Source: JAWLFY01 sp964462125 (GTDB lineage: Bacteria > Planctomycetota > Planctomycetia > Pirellulales > Pirellulaceae). Taken from it: a DNA stretch of 13,815 bases. This document shows, piece after piece, positions 1 through 6,620 of this stretch (positions are counted from its first letter, which is position 1; each line of letters begins with the position of its first letter). A model generated the notes under the pieces. It had not been told where the DNA came from. It searched no databases and saw nothing but the letters and a program-made list of their open reading frames with translations. Made by a program: the position numbers and the translations under genes. The stretch lies in assembly GCA_964462125.1 (NCBI GenBank), contig CAYWXT010000146.1:1-13815 (forward strand). The letters run 5' to 3'.

Positions 1-2771
1 TGCCCCGGGCGCAAGCGGAACGCCGCCACCGTCACGCCCTGGAGCGCCTCGGCATCATTCCCCAGCAGGTCTGCCTGGATGGTGGGGTCCGCGAGGTCCT
101 GGAACAAGGGTTGCGATGTGGTGGCGATCAGGTCAAAGCCGCCCGTTCCCCGGTCCGTTGGTTGCAACCGGAACGCCGACATCGCGACGATCAAAAACGC
201 TGCCGCCGCCATCAGCCCAATCGACAAGGTACTTCGAATAGGGTGCCGCGACGCGCTGCGGCTCACCAAGGCAACCAGGGAATACCGTCCCCAGCGACCG
301 GTATTGACCGCGCCCGCTTCCGCTGCCGCCTCGATCCGCCGCGGTCGCCGCAACCGACGATGGATCAGCAGCAGCGCCGCGATCAACAGCAGCATCCCCG
401 CTCCGACAAAGCCCGCCGCCGCCTCCTGGCCGCTGGCCGATGTCCCGAAACCAGCAACGGCCAAAGCGGCAACCATGGTGACCGATGTCGCGATTCCGAG
501 CCACCGCCTGCCCGATCGGCCGCCAGTTTCAGCTCGGCCGCCGGTTTCAGAGAGCTCCTCTCCCCCGGCTTTGCGGGAGCGAGGGTTCCGGCGAGAAGGC
601 GCATCATCCCGGCCGGAAAGAAGCGACTGCGCATCGGCCCGCAACAAGGAGCGAATGGTGATCGCGATCGCTGCGGCCGAAACGATCCACCCGGCCAACA
701 CGCCAATGGCAAGACTCAGCGGCGTCCAATGGAACTGCAGGAACGGAACCGTCACCGCACCGACCCACCACGAGCGGAGCGCGTGCAGGACGATCCGCGC
801 GTACAACACGCCGCCAATCGCTCCCAACAACACGCCGACGGTGGCGACGCCAAGACCTTCCAAAAACGCCAGAGAGGCGACCCGTTTGGGAGTCCAGCCG
901 ACTGCGACCAAGGTTCCGAACTGGCGAACCCGCTCGACCAGGCCGAGTCGGAACAGCATCGCGATCAACATCACCGCCGCGAGAATGACGAACAGGCTGA
1001 GCGACAAAAACAGTGCGTCGAACGGTGTCGTCCCGCGCGAAGCTGCCATCTGCTGTTCCCGAATCGGCAACAATGTCCAACCGAGTTCATCGAGCACCGG
1101 CTGCAGCGTCTCGCTGATCGCGGTGGCCAACTCGTCGGCGTCCTCCGCGAGCGAGGCGTCAATCCGGACGCTGGTGGTCTGGCCAAAACGGCTTCCGAAC
1201 AGTCGGCGTCCGTCAGCGAGCGGCAGAAACGCCTTGGGGGTCAGCCGGTGATGGTTCCAGTACTCGTCGTCGGCACGTGTGATATCGCGGTCGAGCTGGA
1301 ACGGTAGGTCCCAATCGTTGATCGAATCCTGGTCGGTCACACCAGGAACGGTGGGGGTGAGGTCCGGATCGTTGTACACCGTTGGCGGCTCGTCGAAGGT
1401 TGCCGCTTGCCGGCGTCGATAGGGCGTCGCTGGTTCGGTCAGCGGAACGACCTCGGTGACCACGGCATCAAATGTCCGTTCGACCTCCCGGCCACGGTCG
1501 ACTTCAGGTTCGTAGTACGCCACCCGCAACGCATCGCCGACCTCCGCCCCCAGTTGCTCGGCGGCCCAGCGGTTGAGTACCATCGGGACCGGCTCGCTTG
1601 CCTCTCCGTTTTCCGCCGACCCGTCTGCTGTCACGGTATCGTTCGCGCGTTCTTCCTCGGCCGACTCGCGGGTACCGGCGTCGAGTTCGAAGTGGAGCGG
1701 TAGGCTGTCGGTCGGCTCGGTCGCGGTGATCGTGCTGTAGGGAACCGAAGCGACGACTTCGCCCTGGTCATCCACGCGCTCGATCGCATTGGCCAAATAG
1801 GTCAATAGCGGAACCGCAGCGTCGTCGGGCAGAGTTTCGCTGACCTGCTGGACGACCAGGTCGGGGACCAGCAATCGCTCGCTTGTCAACGAGTAGTAGT
1901 CATAGATGACGCGGGGTTCTCCCGACTCCGGGGTGAACTCCCGCCGGATTCGCTGGACGTCCAACCCCAACGCGGCCAGGTCAATGCGAAGGTCCTGTGG
2001 AGCGATTCCCTCTCGGAACAGCATCGCATTGGCTTGCCCCGCCCGGTCCAACACATCTGCGATCGTCTCGCGGGCGACGTAAACGTTTTGCGGTGTCGCC
2101 TGGTTCGGCGCGATGGCGAACCGGCCCAGTCCCTGGTCGGGGACAATGTCGAGCAACTCCATCCGCGGCAGCCCCTCGGTCTGGACATCGCGGCGCCCCA
2201 AAGGGCTGTCGGCCGGCACGGCGCTCTCGACCGGCAATCGCAGCGTCACCAGATCCCCGACCTCCACCCGGAGCTCGGCGGCGGCCGACGCGTTCAACAC
2301 GAGCCCGTCGTCATCCGGCATCTTCGCCGGCCGGGTCCCGGTCACATCGAGATCCCAGAACGAATTGTCACAGCCGATGATCTGGATCGAGCCGGCTCGC
2401 CGCCACGTCGCATCCTCGTCGTCCGACCGGGTCTCGATCGAACCGCTGGGAAAAAACAGTAGCGGCTCGGCCAGTTCCCCCCGGTCGACGATCTCCTCGG
2501 CGGGAAAAAAGCTACCCGGGATGACCGCCGTGTGAACCTCGCCCAGACGCTCGACCGTCAAGCCCCGCAGGCTGCCGCGCATCGAATCGCCGACCAATAG
2601 CGCCCCGACGATCACGGCGGTCGCGGTCGCCACCCCCAGCGCCACCGAAAGCGTCACCCGCCAGGCATACTTCAATCCGGCTGCCGCCATGCGGGGAAGG
2701 CTCAACGAAGGGGACACGCCTGCTGGAGTCGCGTCCCTGGACGATTCACCGGTCCCGCCGTGGTTGCTCAT
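1..2771 (-). CDS. FtsX-family ABC transporter permease (C-terminus cut by window edge)
   Basis: An open frame of 923 codons runs from ATG 2771 to the left edge without a stop. It encodes an inner-membrane permease of the FtsX/MacB/LolC type, which normally works with a LolD-like ATPase to move lipoproteins or other envelope substrates. A first membrane helix lies at about residues 36-60, ending GALLVGDSMRGSLR, which is typical of planctomycete permeases. A large extracytoplasmic domain follows to about residue 580. The first FtsX domain is at about 584-705, with several helices and the motif VRQFGTLVAVGWTPKRV. More helices occur near 764-801, and a second FtsX domain starts near 848 (SIGLMAAAAFLIVAMSAF). 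The last extracytoplasmic domain is cut off. An in-frame ATG at 2822 would add 17 codons, but these are poorer in GC at third positions and I see no SD. ATG 2771 has AAGGA, rather distant at about 13 nt. No ATPase gene is visible; it may lie further left. Confidence 0.88.
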   Translation of the reverse strand, partial: MSNHGGTGESSRDATPAGVSPSLSLPRMAAAGLKYAWRVTLSVALGVATATAVIVGALLVGDSMRGSLRGLTVERLGEVHTAVIPGSFFPAEEIVDRGELAEPLLFFPSGSIETRSDDEDATWRRAGSIQIIGCDNSFWDLDVTGTRPAKMPDDDGLVLNASAAAELRVEVGDLVTLRLPVESAVPADSPLGRRDVQTEGLPRMELLDIVPDQGLGRFAIAPNQATPQNVYVARETIADVLDRAGQANAMLFREGIAPQDLRIDLAALGLDVQRIRREFTPESGEPRVIYDYYSLTSERLLVPDLVVQQVSETLPDDAAVPLLTYLANAIERVDDQGEVVASVPYSTITATEPTDSLPLHFELDAGTRESAEEERANDTVTADGSAENGEASEPVPMVLNRWAAEQLGAEVGDALRVAYYEPEVDRGREVERTFDAVVTEVVPLTEPATPYRRRQAATFDEPPTVYNDPDLTPTVPGVTDQDSINDWDLPFQLDRDITRADDEYWNHHRLTPKAFLPLADGRRLFGSRFGQTTSVRIDASLAEDADELATAISETLQPVLDELGWTLLPIREQQMAASRGTTPFDALFLSLSLFVILAAVMLIAMLFRLGLVERVRQFGTLVAVGWTPKRVASLAFLEGLGVATVGVLLGAIGGVLYARIVLHALRSWWVGAVTVPFLQFHWTPLSLAIGVLAGWIVSAAAIAITIRSLLRADAQSLLSGRDDAPSRRNPRSRKAGGEELSETGGRAETGGRSGRRWLGIATSVTMVAALAVAGFGTSASGQEAAAGFVGAGMLLLIAALLLIHRRLRRPRRIEAAAEAGAVNTGRWGRYSLVALVSRSASRHPIRSTLSIGLMAAAAFLIVAMSAFRLQPTDRGTGGFDLIATTSQPLFQDLADPTIQADLLGNDAEALQGVTVAAFRLRPG

Positions 2772-2973
2772 TACCGCTTCGCCATCCTTCGTTGCTGGAG
2801 GGTCATCCTCGTGCTTTGTCATCCACGTTGTACAGACAGTGCTTAGAATTACAGCGTAACCCGTTGGACCGCGGTTGAGACAGGTGAGCCGCCGATGGTG
2901 CTTGCAAGATCCCCCCGACGGCTGATCCAATCAGGAGCTCACTCGGGCCCATCAACTCAGGAGAACAGGGACG

Positions 2974-3300
2974 ATGGATCAAGCGAATCAATTGGTGTTG
3001 GTCATCACGACGACCGAGACGCGGGCCGATGCCGAACGGTTGGCGGGGGAACTGACCGAGCGGAATCTGGCGGCCTGCGTGCAGATCGATGGGCCGATTC
3101 ACAGCCACTATCGTTGGGCCGGCCAGAGCCGCGTCAGTTCCGAGTACCGATTGATGATCAAATCGCGCCAAGCGATCTGGGAAACCCTGCAAAAGAAACT
3201 CGCTGAAGTGCACCCCTATGAAGAGCCCGAGATCGTGCTCATTCCGATCACCGACGCCTCGGCCGGCTACCGAGGCTGGGTTGTGGAACAAACGTCCTAG
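2974..3300 (+). CDS. cutA: CutA-family divalent-cation tolerance protein
   Basis: This 108-residue protein matches the usual CutA1 length. CutA proteins are small cytoplasmic trimers with a ferredoxin-like fold; E. coli CutA is linked to copper and other divalent-cation tolerance, though the biochemical role is unsettled. Family signatures visible here are the N-terminal strand LVLVITTTE (7-15), the conserved ACVQIDGPIHSHYRW segment (34-48, with Cys35), and HPYEEPEIVLIPI (80-92), followed by a GYRGWV segment near the C-terminus. The start at ATG 2974 is supported by AGGAG at 2959-2963, 10 nt upstream. The gene is divergent from the ABC permease across about 200 bp. It converges on the DUF4349 lipoprotein gene; both stop codons are TAG, lying in the same CTAG at 3297-3300. 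Confidence 0.95.
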   Translation: MDQANQLVLVITTTETRADAERLAGELTERNLAACVQIDGPIHSHYRWAGQSRVSSEYRLMIKSRQAIWETLQKKLAEVHPYEEPEIVLIPITDASAGYRGWVVEQTS

Positions 3301-4310
3301 GCTCCGCGTTCGCCATCCGAAATCGTGGACCCCCTGAGTTGGCGGCGAATGAACCAAGCAATCGGGATCGCGGGAATGGCGAAGACGATTGCCCACGGCG
3401 CCAGAGCGACCGCTGCGATGACCAATGCCTCGCCAGCTTGCCGGAGCACTGTGAGGGAACCTTCTAAACTTCGCGAGACGCGGCGGGAGAACGTTGGAGC
3501 CTGGGGGGGGACGTAGTCTCGGATTTCCTCAACCTGGATGTTGACCGTGGTCAACGAGGTCAAGTTTTCCAGCACCCGCAGACGTCCCTGCATCCGCTCC
3601 ACCTCCTCCCGCACCCGAGAGAGTTCTCGCTCCACGGCGAGCACATCTTCCAGCTCGCCGGTACGGTCTTCCAGGATCTTCAGCAACCCTTCTTCCTGGA
3701 CTTTCTTGTTGCGAATCCGCGCTTCGACGTCGAAGTACTCCTCGGTGACGTCTTGCGACCGCCGCGCGCGCGAGCGGACTTCGCCGATCGTCGAGGCGGT
3801 CGAAAGAAACGGTTCAAACTGGTCGACCGGGATGCGAACTTTCCACGTGCCCCTTCGGCGGTCGCCCCGTGTGCCACGCACATTCGATTCAGCAATGAAT
3901 CCGTCGTACTGGCGAACCATCGCCTCGATTTTCGCCGGCAGTGGATCGAAATCTTCAACCACCACATCGACATCCGCTGTGTAGATCAATTTCCGCGTCA
4001 TCCGATCCGCATCGGAGGACGTCTCCTGCGACGCGGTTTCCGCGGTTTCGTCCTCGGCGGGAAGGAAGCCACTGACCCCGGACGCGTCCTCCCCCTCCGC
4101 GGCTGGTTTTGACGACGAGGAACTGACCCGATTCATCGGCCCTTCAGCCCCGCACCCCGCGAGCAACACCAATAACGACACGCTTGCGATGGCGAACGCC
4201 AACGTGAGCGGGAAAAAAGCGTCCGGTACCTTTTGTGCAAAGCACCCGGTGGGCGAGTCCCTCGCAAAAGGTACCGGACACTTTTTTCCCGCACGAACCT
4301 TAACATTCAT
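3297..4310 (-). CDS. DUF4349 lipoprotein with a repeat inserted in its signal peptide
   Basis: This is a 337-residue envelope protein of unknown function in the DUF4349 family. The lipobox LLAGC places the lipidated Cys at residue 53. A Ser/Glu-rich linker runs to about 105. The DUF4349 region spans 107-320, with the typical RKLIYTADVDVVVEDF opening, IPVDQFEPFL, a coiled coil at about 195-250 and a C-terminal membrane helix at about 295-320 followed by basic residues. I chose ATG 4310, 4 nt after the stop of the upstream isomerase gene; GTG 4322 is an alternative overlapping that stop. Residues 6-35 are encoded by a palindromic repeat, so the n-region is abnormally long; a TTG at 4202 just beyond the repeat could serve as an internal start. 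A run of eight G on the plus strand (3503-3510) lies in the codons just before the membrane helix. Translation is probably coupled to the isomerase gene. Confidence 0.88.
   Translation of the reverse strand: MNVKVRAGKKCPVPFARDSPTGCFAQKVPDAFFPLTLAFAIASVSLLVLLAGCGAEGPMNRVSSSSSKPAAEGEDASGVSGFLPAEDETAETASQETSSDADRMTRKLIYTADVDVVVEDFDPLPAKIEAMVRQYDGFIAESNVRGTRGDRRRGTWKVRIPVDQFEPFLSTASTIGEVRSRARRSQDVTEEYFDVEARIRNKKVQEEGLLKILEDRTGELEDVLAVERELSRVREEVERMQGRLRVLENLTSLTTVNIQVEEIRDYVPPQAPTFSRRVSRSLEGSLTVLRQAGEALVIAAVALAPWAIVFAIPAIPIAWFIRRQLRGSTISDGERGA
4206..4295 (-). repeat. Palindromic repeat, copy A (inside a signal-peptide coding region)
   Basis: The core is an inverted repeat with arms at 4208-4235 and 4265-4292: 28 bp each, one mismatch, each containing CCGGTACC (a KpnI site). 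The arms enclose a 29-nt loop (4236-4264). Within the loop, CGAG-GGA-CTCG can form a small second hairpin. Read on the minus strand, it matches copy B at 5428-5517 in the loop at 27 of 29 positions and nearly throughout the arms. The identity also includes CGT before and TC after the core, giving a 90-bp unit. No clear target duplication is seen. The T-tracts lie within the stem rather than after it, so it does not resemble a normal rho-independent terminator. Confidence 0.9.
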
Positions 4311-4314
4311 GGAA

Positions 4315-5244
4315 TCACTCACTGGCCTCGAGTTGCTGGTCCAGATACCGCCGCGCGCGGTTGATCTCGGCGGTCACTTCGTCGGTCGTTTCCAAGATCG
4401 GGATGCCGCGTGGGAAGGGGTGCATGAAGATCTCAGTCCAACCGGAGTACTCGATGTCACGCAGGGCGGCGACCAGCGGTTTAAAATCAAGTGGGCCGCG
4501 GCCGGGCATCTGCAGCAGCTCATCCTCCTTCGGCTGCTCGGTCATCGCGCCATTGCCGTGTTGCCAGGCATAGAACATGGCGATCGAGTTCCCGAGATCG
4601 CGGATCAGCTGGCTGAGGAGGGTTTCGTCCTGGGGCAGGTGGTAGGGAGCCAGGGCGATCGCCAGATGTTCCGAGGGACGAAGCTCGGCCAACCATTTCA
4701 GCGAGTCGGGCGAATCGATCAGGTTGTTGCCGTGATTCTCGATGGCCAGGGTCACTCCCGCCGACTCCGCCGCCTCCAGGTGCGGCCGCAACTGCTCGAT
4801 GAAGTCCGCCACCGCCCGCTTGAGTTCCTTGCCCCGCAATCCCTTCGGTCCCTTGCCCCCGGTGACGATCGTCGAACAGCCGAGACGCTGGGCGAGAAGG
4901 AACTCGTCGGCCAAACCGAACGGCCCGAGGCCGTACTGGGTGATACACCCTAGAGAAACGTCGTGCTGGCGGAGCATCTCCTGAAACTTCGCCTCGCCGA
5001 TCTCATCGAGTTGCTCCCGTTGGTTCCCGTGCACCTTGGGCCATAAGTCGATCGCACTCGCCCCGATCTTCGGGACCTCCGGCAGGATTTCGGCAAGCTC
5101 GGTGTAGCCATACATGCACGACGGAAGCATGTAGCGTAATTGGAAAGGCGTGGTCTCGGACGCGAAACCGCCCGGTGACATGGCGCTCAGCGCCGGGACG
5201 CTCGCGGCGATCGACTGGAGAAAATGGCGTCGCTCGATTTTCAT
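4315..5244 (-). CDS. Tat-exported sugar phosphate isomerase/epimerase-like TIM-barrel protein
   Basis: This 309-residue protein belongs to the xylose isomerase-like TIM-barrel (AP-endonuclease family 2) superfamily, whose members use divalent metals to isomerise or epimerise sugars and inositols. The N-terminus has a twin-arginine signal: RRHFLQ at 5-10, a hydrophobic stretch to about 22, and possible cleavage after SPGGFAS. Candidate metal or substrate residues are Glu169 (AIENHGN), His202 (APYHL), His229 (WQHG) and Glu271 (WTEIFMHP). Many relatives have an Asp two residues before the YH; here Ala199 occupies the equivalent place, which may be typical of this subfamily or may mean altered metal binding. 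ATG 5244 is the natural start because it precedes the Tat signal and has AGGA 9 nt upstream. The frame stays open further upstream into repeat B, but that part is not protein-like. It is the first gene of an operon with the DUF4349 lipoprotein. Substrate unknown. Confidence 0.88.
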   Translation of the reverse strand: MKIERRHFLQSIAASVPALSAMSPGGFASETTPFQLRYMLPSCMYGYTELAEILPEVPKIGASAIDLWPKVHGNQREQLDEIGEAKFQEMLRQHDVSLGCITQYGLGPFGLADEFLLAQRLGCSTIVTGGKGPKGLRGKELKRAVADFIEQLRPHLEAAESAGVTLAIENHGNNLIDSPDSLKWLAELRPSEHLAIALAPYHLPQDETLLSQLIRDLGNSIAMFYAWQHGNGAMTEQPKEDELLQMPGRGPLDFKPLVAALRDIEYSGWTEIFMHPFPRGIPILETTDEVTAEINRARRYLDQQLEASE

Positions 5245-5293
5245 CTGGCGGTGTCCTAGAGAAAAAAAGGGCAACAGGAGAGACTCCGCCGAT

Positions 5294-5299
5294 TCTATA
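5294..5299 (-). promoter_or_regulatory. Possible -10 element for the isomerase operon
   Basis: On the minus strand the sequence reads GGTATAGAAT, a fair match to a sigma70-type -10, about 50 bp upstream of ATG 5244. A weak -35-like TTTCAC lies 19 nt further upstream, a slightly long spacer. Planctomycete promoters are poorly characterised, so this is tentative. Confidence 0.25.
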
Positions 5300-5427
5300 C
5301 CATGGACAGCCAAACAGTGTGAAACTTGCCGTCCCGCAGCGGAGGGCGGAGGGTGGAGAGCGCGTTGGGGTTGCTGGTCTGGCCGCTGAATCGTTATTTG
5401 AAGGGGCGGTAAGTTCCAGGTAAGGAC

Positions 5428-5517
5428 CGTGCGGGAAAAAAGGTGTCCGGTACCTTTTGCGAGGGACTCGCCCTCCAGGTGCTTTGCACAAAAGGTACCG
5501 GACACCTTTTCCCGCTC
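5428..5517 (+). repeat. Palindromic repeat, copy B (divergent intergenic region)
   Basis: The core is an inverted repeat with arms at 5431-5459 and 5489-5515, which differ only by two extra A in the left arm. They enclose a 29-nt loop (5460-5488). Sequence and architecture match copy A at 4206-4295 but in the opposite orientation, so the two copies bracket the isomerase gene. The shared unit again starts CGT and ends TC. It lies upstream of the lipoprotein gene at 5570. It could form a strong cruciform or RNA hairpin in any transcript crossing it. A GTG within it (5429) opens an artificial N-terminal extension of the downstream gene. Confidence 0.9.
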
Positions 5518-5569
5518 TGAATTTCCCGGGGCTCAGTTCGATCGGAGCCTTTCCCCGTTGTCTCGACCG

Positions 5570-6490
5570 ATGCGTCTGATGAGCGATTCCTGTCGATGCC
5601 GAGCGATCCCCGCGATGCTGGCATCGCTGGTGGTTGCTGCCGTCGGCTGCGGAACGACGCGGGAACATCAGGCCACCGAGCAGTTGGTGCTCAGCGATGC
5701 GGTGGACCGCAGTGTCTCCACGATCGATTTTCGCCCCTTGGGTGGGCAGAAGGTCTATCTCGATACCAGCTACCTGCGGTCGGTCAAGGGCCCAGCCTTC
5801 GTCAACGCGGACTACGTCATCAGCTCGCTCCGCCAACAAATGGTCGCGGCGGGCTGTTTGCTGCAGGATTCGAGCCAGGACGCTGATTTGATTGTGGAGG
5901 CTCGGATGGGGGCGCTGGGGGCCGACAACCACCGGGTGACTTATGGGCTGCCGGAGAACAATGTGCTTCAAAACGCTGCGTCGGTCGTTCCCGAGGGTCC
6001 CCGTCTTCCTGCCCTGCCTGAAATCGCCTTCGCTCGCCGGGAATCACGCGAGGGGGCGGCCAAGGTTGCCGCGTTTGCGTATGAACGTGAAACCCGCCAA
6101 CCGGTGTGGCAGTCGGGGATCAGCCAGTCGATCGCCAATGCCCGCGATACCTGGGTCCTGGGCGTTGGTCCGTTTCGTGGCGGGACGATCCGGGAAGAAA
6201 CCAAGTTGGCCGACAACCCGCTGAGCTTCGGAGAGCATGTCGAGGGAGGTGTCCCGTTCGAGCTGTTCGACCGTCCGCCGGTGGATTACACCTCCCAGGC
6301 ACGGTTCCGGGAAGGTTGGCCGATCCTTGGCCCCGACCGCGCGGAATACCATCTGATCGAACAAGACATTTTCGGGGACGACGATCTGGCGGGAGACAAA
6401 CTCGCCGAGGATGGTGCCGCTGAAGACGAAGCCGCTGAGGAGGTGGAACGGGTCGCGGAGCAGCCTGCTGACCAAGAGTCGGTCCGCTGA
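5570..6490 (+). CDS. Planctomycete lipoprotein (probably DUF6655-like)
   Basis: This is a 306-residue predicted lipoprotein. The signal peptide has a basic n-region, a hydrophobic core (MLASLVVAA) and Cys27 in AAVGCGTTRE. The mature part begins with a conserved-looking segment: ATEQLVLSDAVDRSVSTIDF, then PLGGQKVYLDTSYL, and a domain ending near VLGVGPFRGGTIRE. From memory this resembles a planctomycete family annotated DUF6655, which I cannot verify here. The C-terminal 45 or so residues are strongly acidic and low in complexity (repeated Glu, Asp, Ala). ATG 5570 is chosen because it precedes the signal peptide; ATG 5579 is a close alternative. The open frame extends back to GTG 5429, but those codons come from repeat copy B and are rejected. 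No strong SD is visible; GGAG at 5544-5547 is too far. It appears to be a single-gene unit, followed by nested inverted repeats. Function unknown. Confidence 0.85.
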   Translation: MRLMSDSCRCRAIPAMLASLVVAAVGCGTTREHQATEQLVLSDAVDRSVSTIDFRPLGGQKVYLDTSYLRSVKGPAFVNADYVISSLRQQMVAAGCLLQDSSQDADLIVEARMGALGADNHRVTYGLPENNVLQNAASVVPEGPRLPALPEIAFARRESREGAAKVAAFAYERETRQPVWQSGISQSIANARDTWVLGVGPFRGGTIREETKLADNPLSFGEHVEGGVPFELFDRPPVDYTSQARFREGWPILGPDRAEYHLIEQDIFGDDDLAGDKLAEDGAAEDEAAEEVERVAEQPADQESVR

Positions 6491-6504
6491 GCCAACCCGA
6501 GGAA

Positions 6505-6565
6505 GGTCACCACGATCCATCACGTGGCGCATGGCGACGATCGCCTCAGCACGTGACCGGTGACC
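6505..6565. promoter_or_regulatory. Nested inverted repeats, possible terminator or operator
   Basis: Three sets of complementary motifs are arranged almost concentrically in the gap between the lipoprotein and methyltransferase genes. GGTCACC (6505-6511) can pair with GGTGACC (6559-6565). Two self-complementary CACGTG motifs lie at 6521-6526 and 6550-6555. GGCGA (6533-6537) can pair with TCGCC (6541-6545) across a 3-nt loop. No T-run follows, so if it ends transcription it is not a classical intrinsic terminator. The paired CACGTG sites could also be a regulator's binding sites for the operon that starts at 6621. Confidence 0.4.
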
Positions 6566-6605
6566 GAAACGTCCGGGAACTCACTCGCATGGTGAAATTG
6601 CAATC

Positions 6606-6610
6606 AGGAG
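6606..6610 (+). promoter_or_regulatory. Shine-Dalgarno that supports the TTG start at 6621
   Basis: AGGAG lies 10 nt before TTG 6621. The next in-frame ATG would cut deep into the conserved methyltransferase sequence, so this site decides the start. The same 11-mer CAATCAGGAGC also occurs upstream of cutA at 2929-2939. Confidence 0.65.
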
Positions 6611-6620
6611 CAAGATTCGC

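Larger units (their letters stand above)
5245..5569. other. Intergenic region between divergent isomerase and lipoprotein genes
   Basis: This 325-bp gap separates two divergent genes. It contains a possible minus-strand promoter near 5294-5299, a purine-rich tract (5256-5282), and repeat copy B at 5428-5517. ORFs that cross it owe their openness to the repeat, which has no stops in several frames, and do not look like real proteins. Nothing else is recognisable. Confidence 0.7.

Noticed and set aside
79..1307. Two long plus-strand frames opposite the permease gene
   Set aside because: They are antisense shadows of a GC-rich gene; the products are Arg/Ser/Pro-rich without domains, while the minus frame shows FtsX helices and motifs.
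2500..2522. GCGGGAAAAAAGCT near CCCGGG inside the permease gene, like an arm of the palindromic element
   Set aside because: Only about 14 bp match, the second arm and loop are missing, and the sequence is normal permease coding (SFFPAEE), so it is not a third copy.
2803..3396. 197-codon minus-strand frame opposite cutA
   Set aside because: cutA has clear family motifs and an SD; the opposite frame has none.
5279..5297. ACTCCGCCGATTCT shared between 5283 and the region upstream of the IS remnant near 12931
   Set aside because: A single 14-bp match without flanking similarity; could be chance in GC-rich DNA and no structure supports it.
5003..5971. 322-codon minus-strand frame across the isomerase and lipoprotein genes
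   Set aside because: It overlaps two well-supported genes, includes the repeat, and has no recognisable domain.
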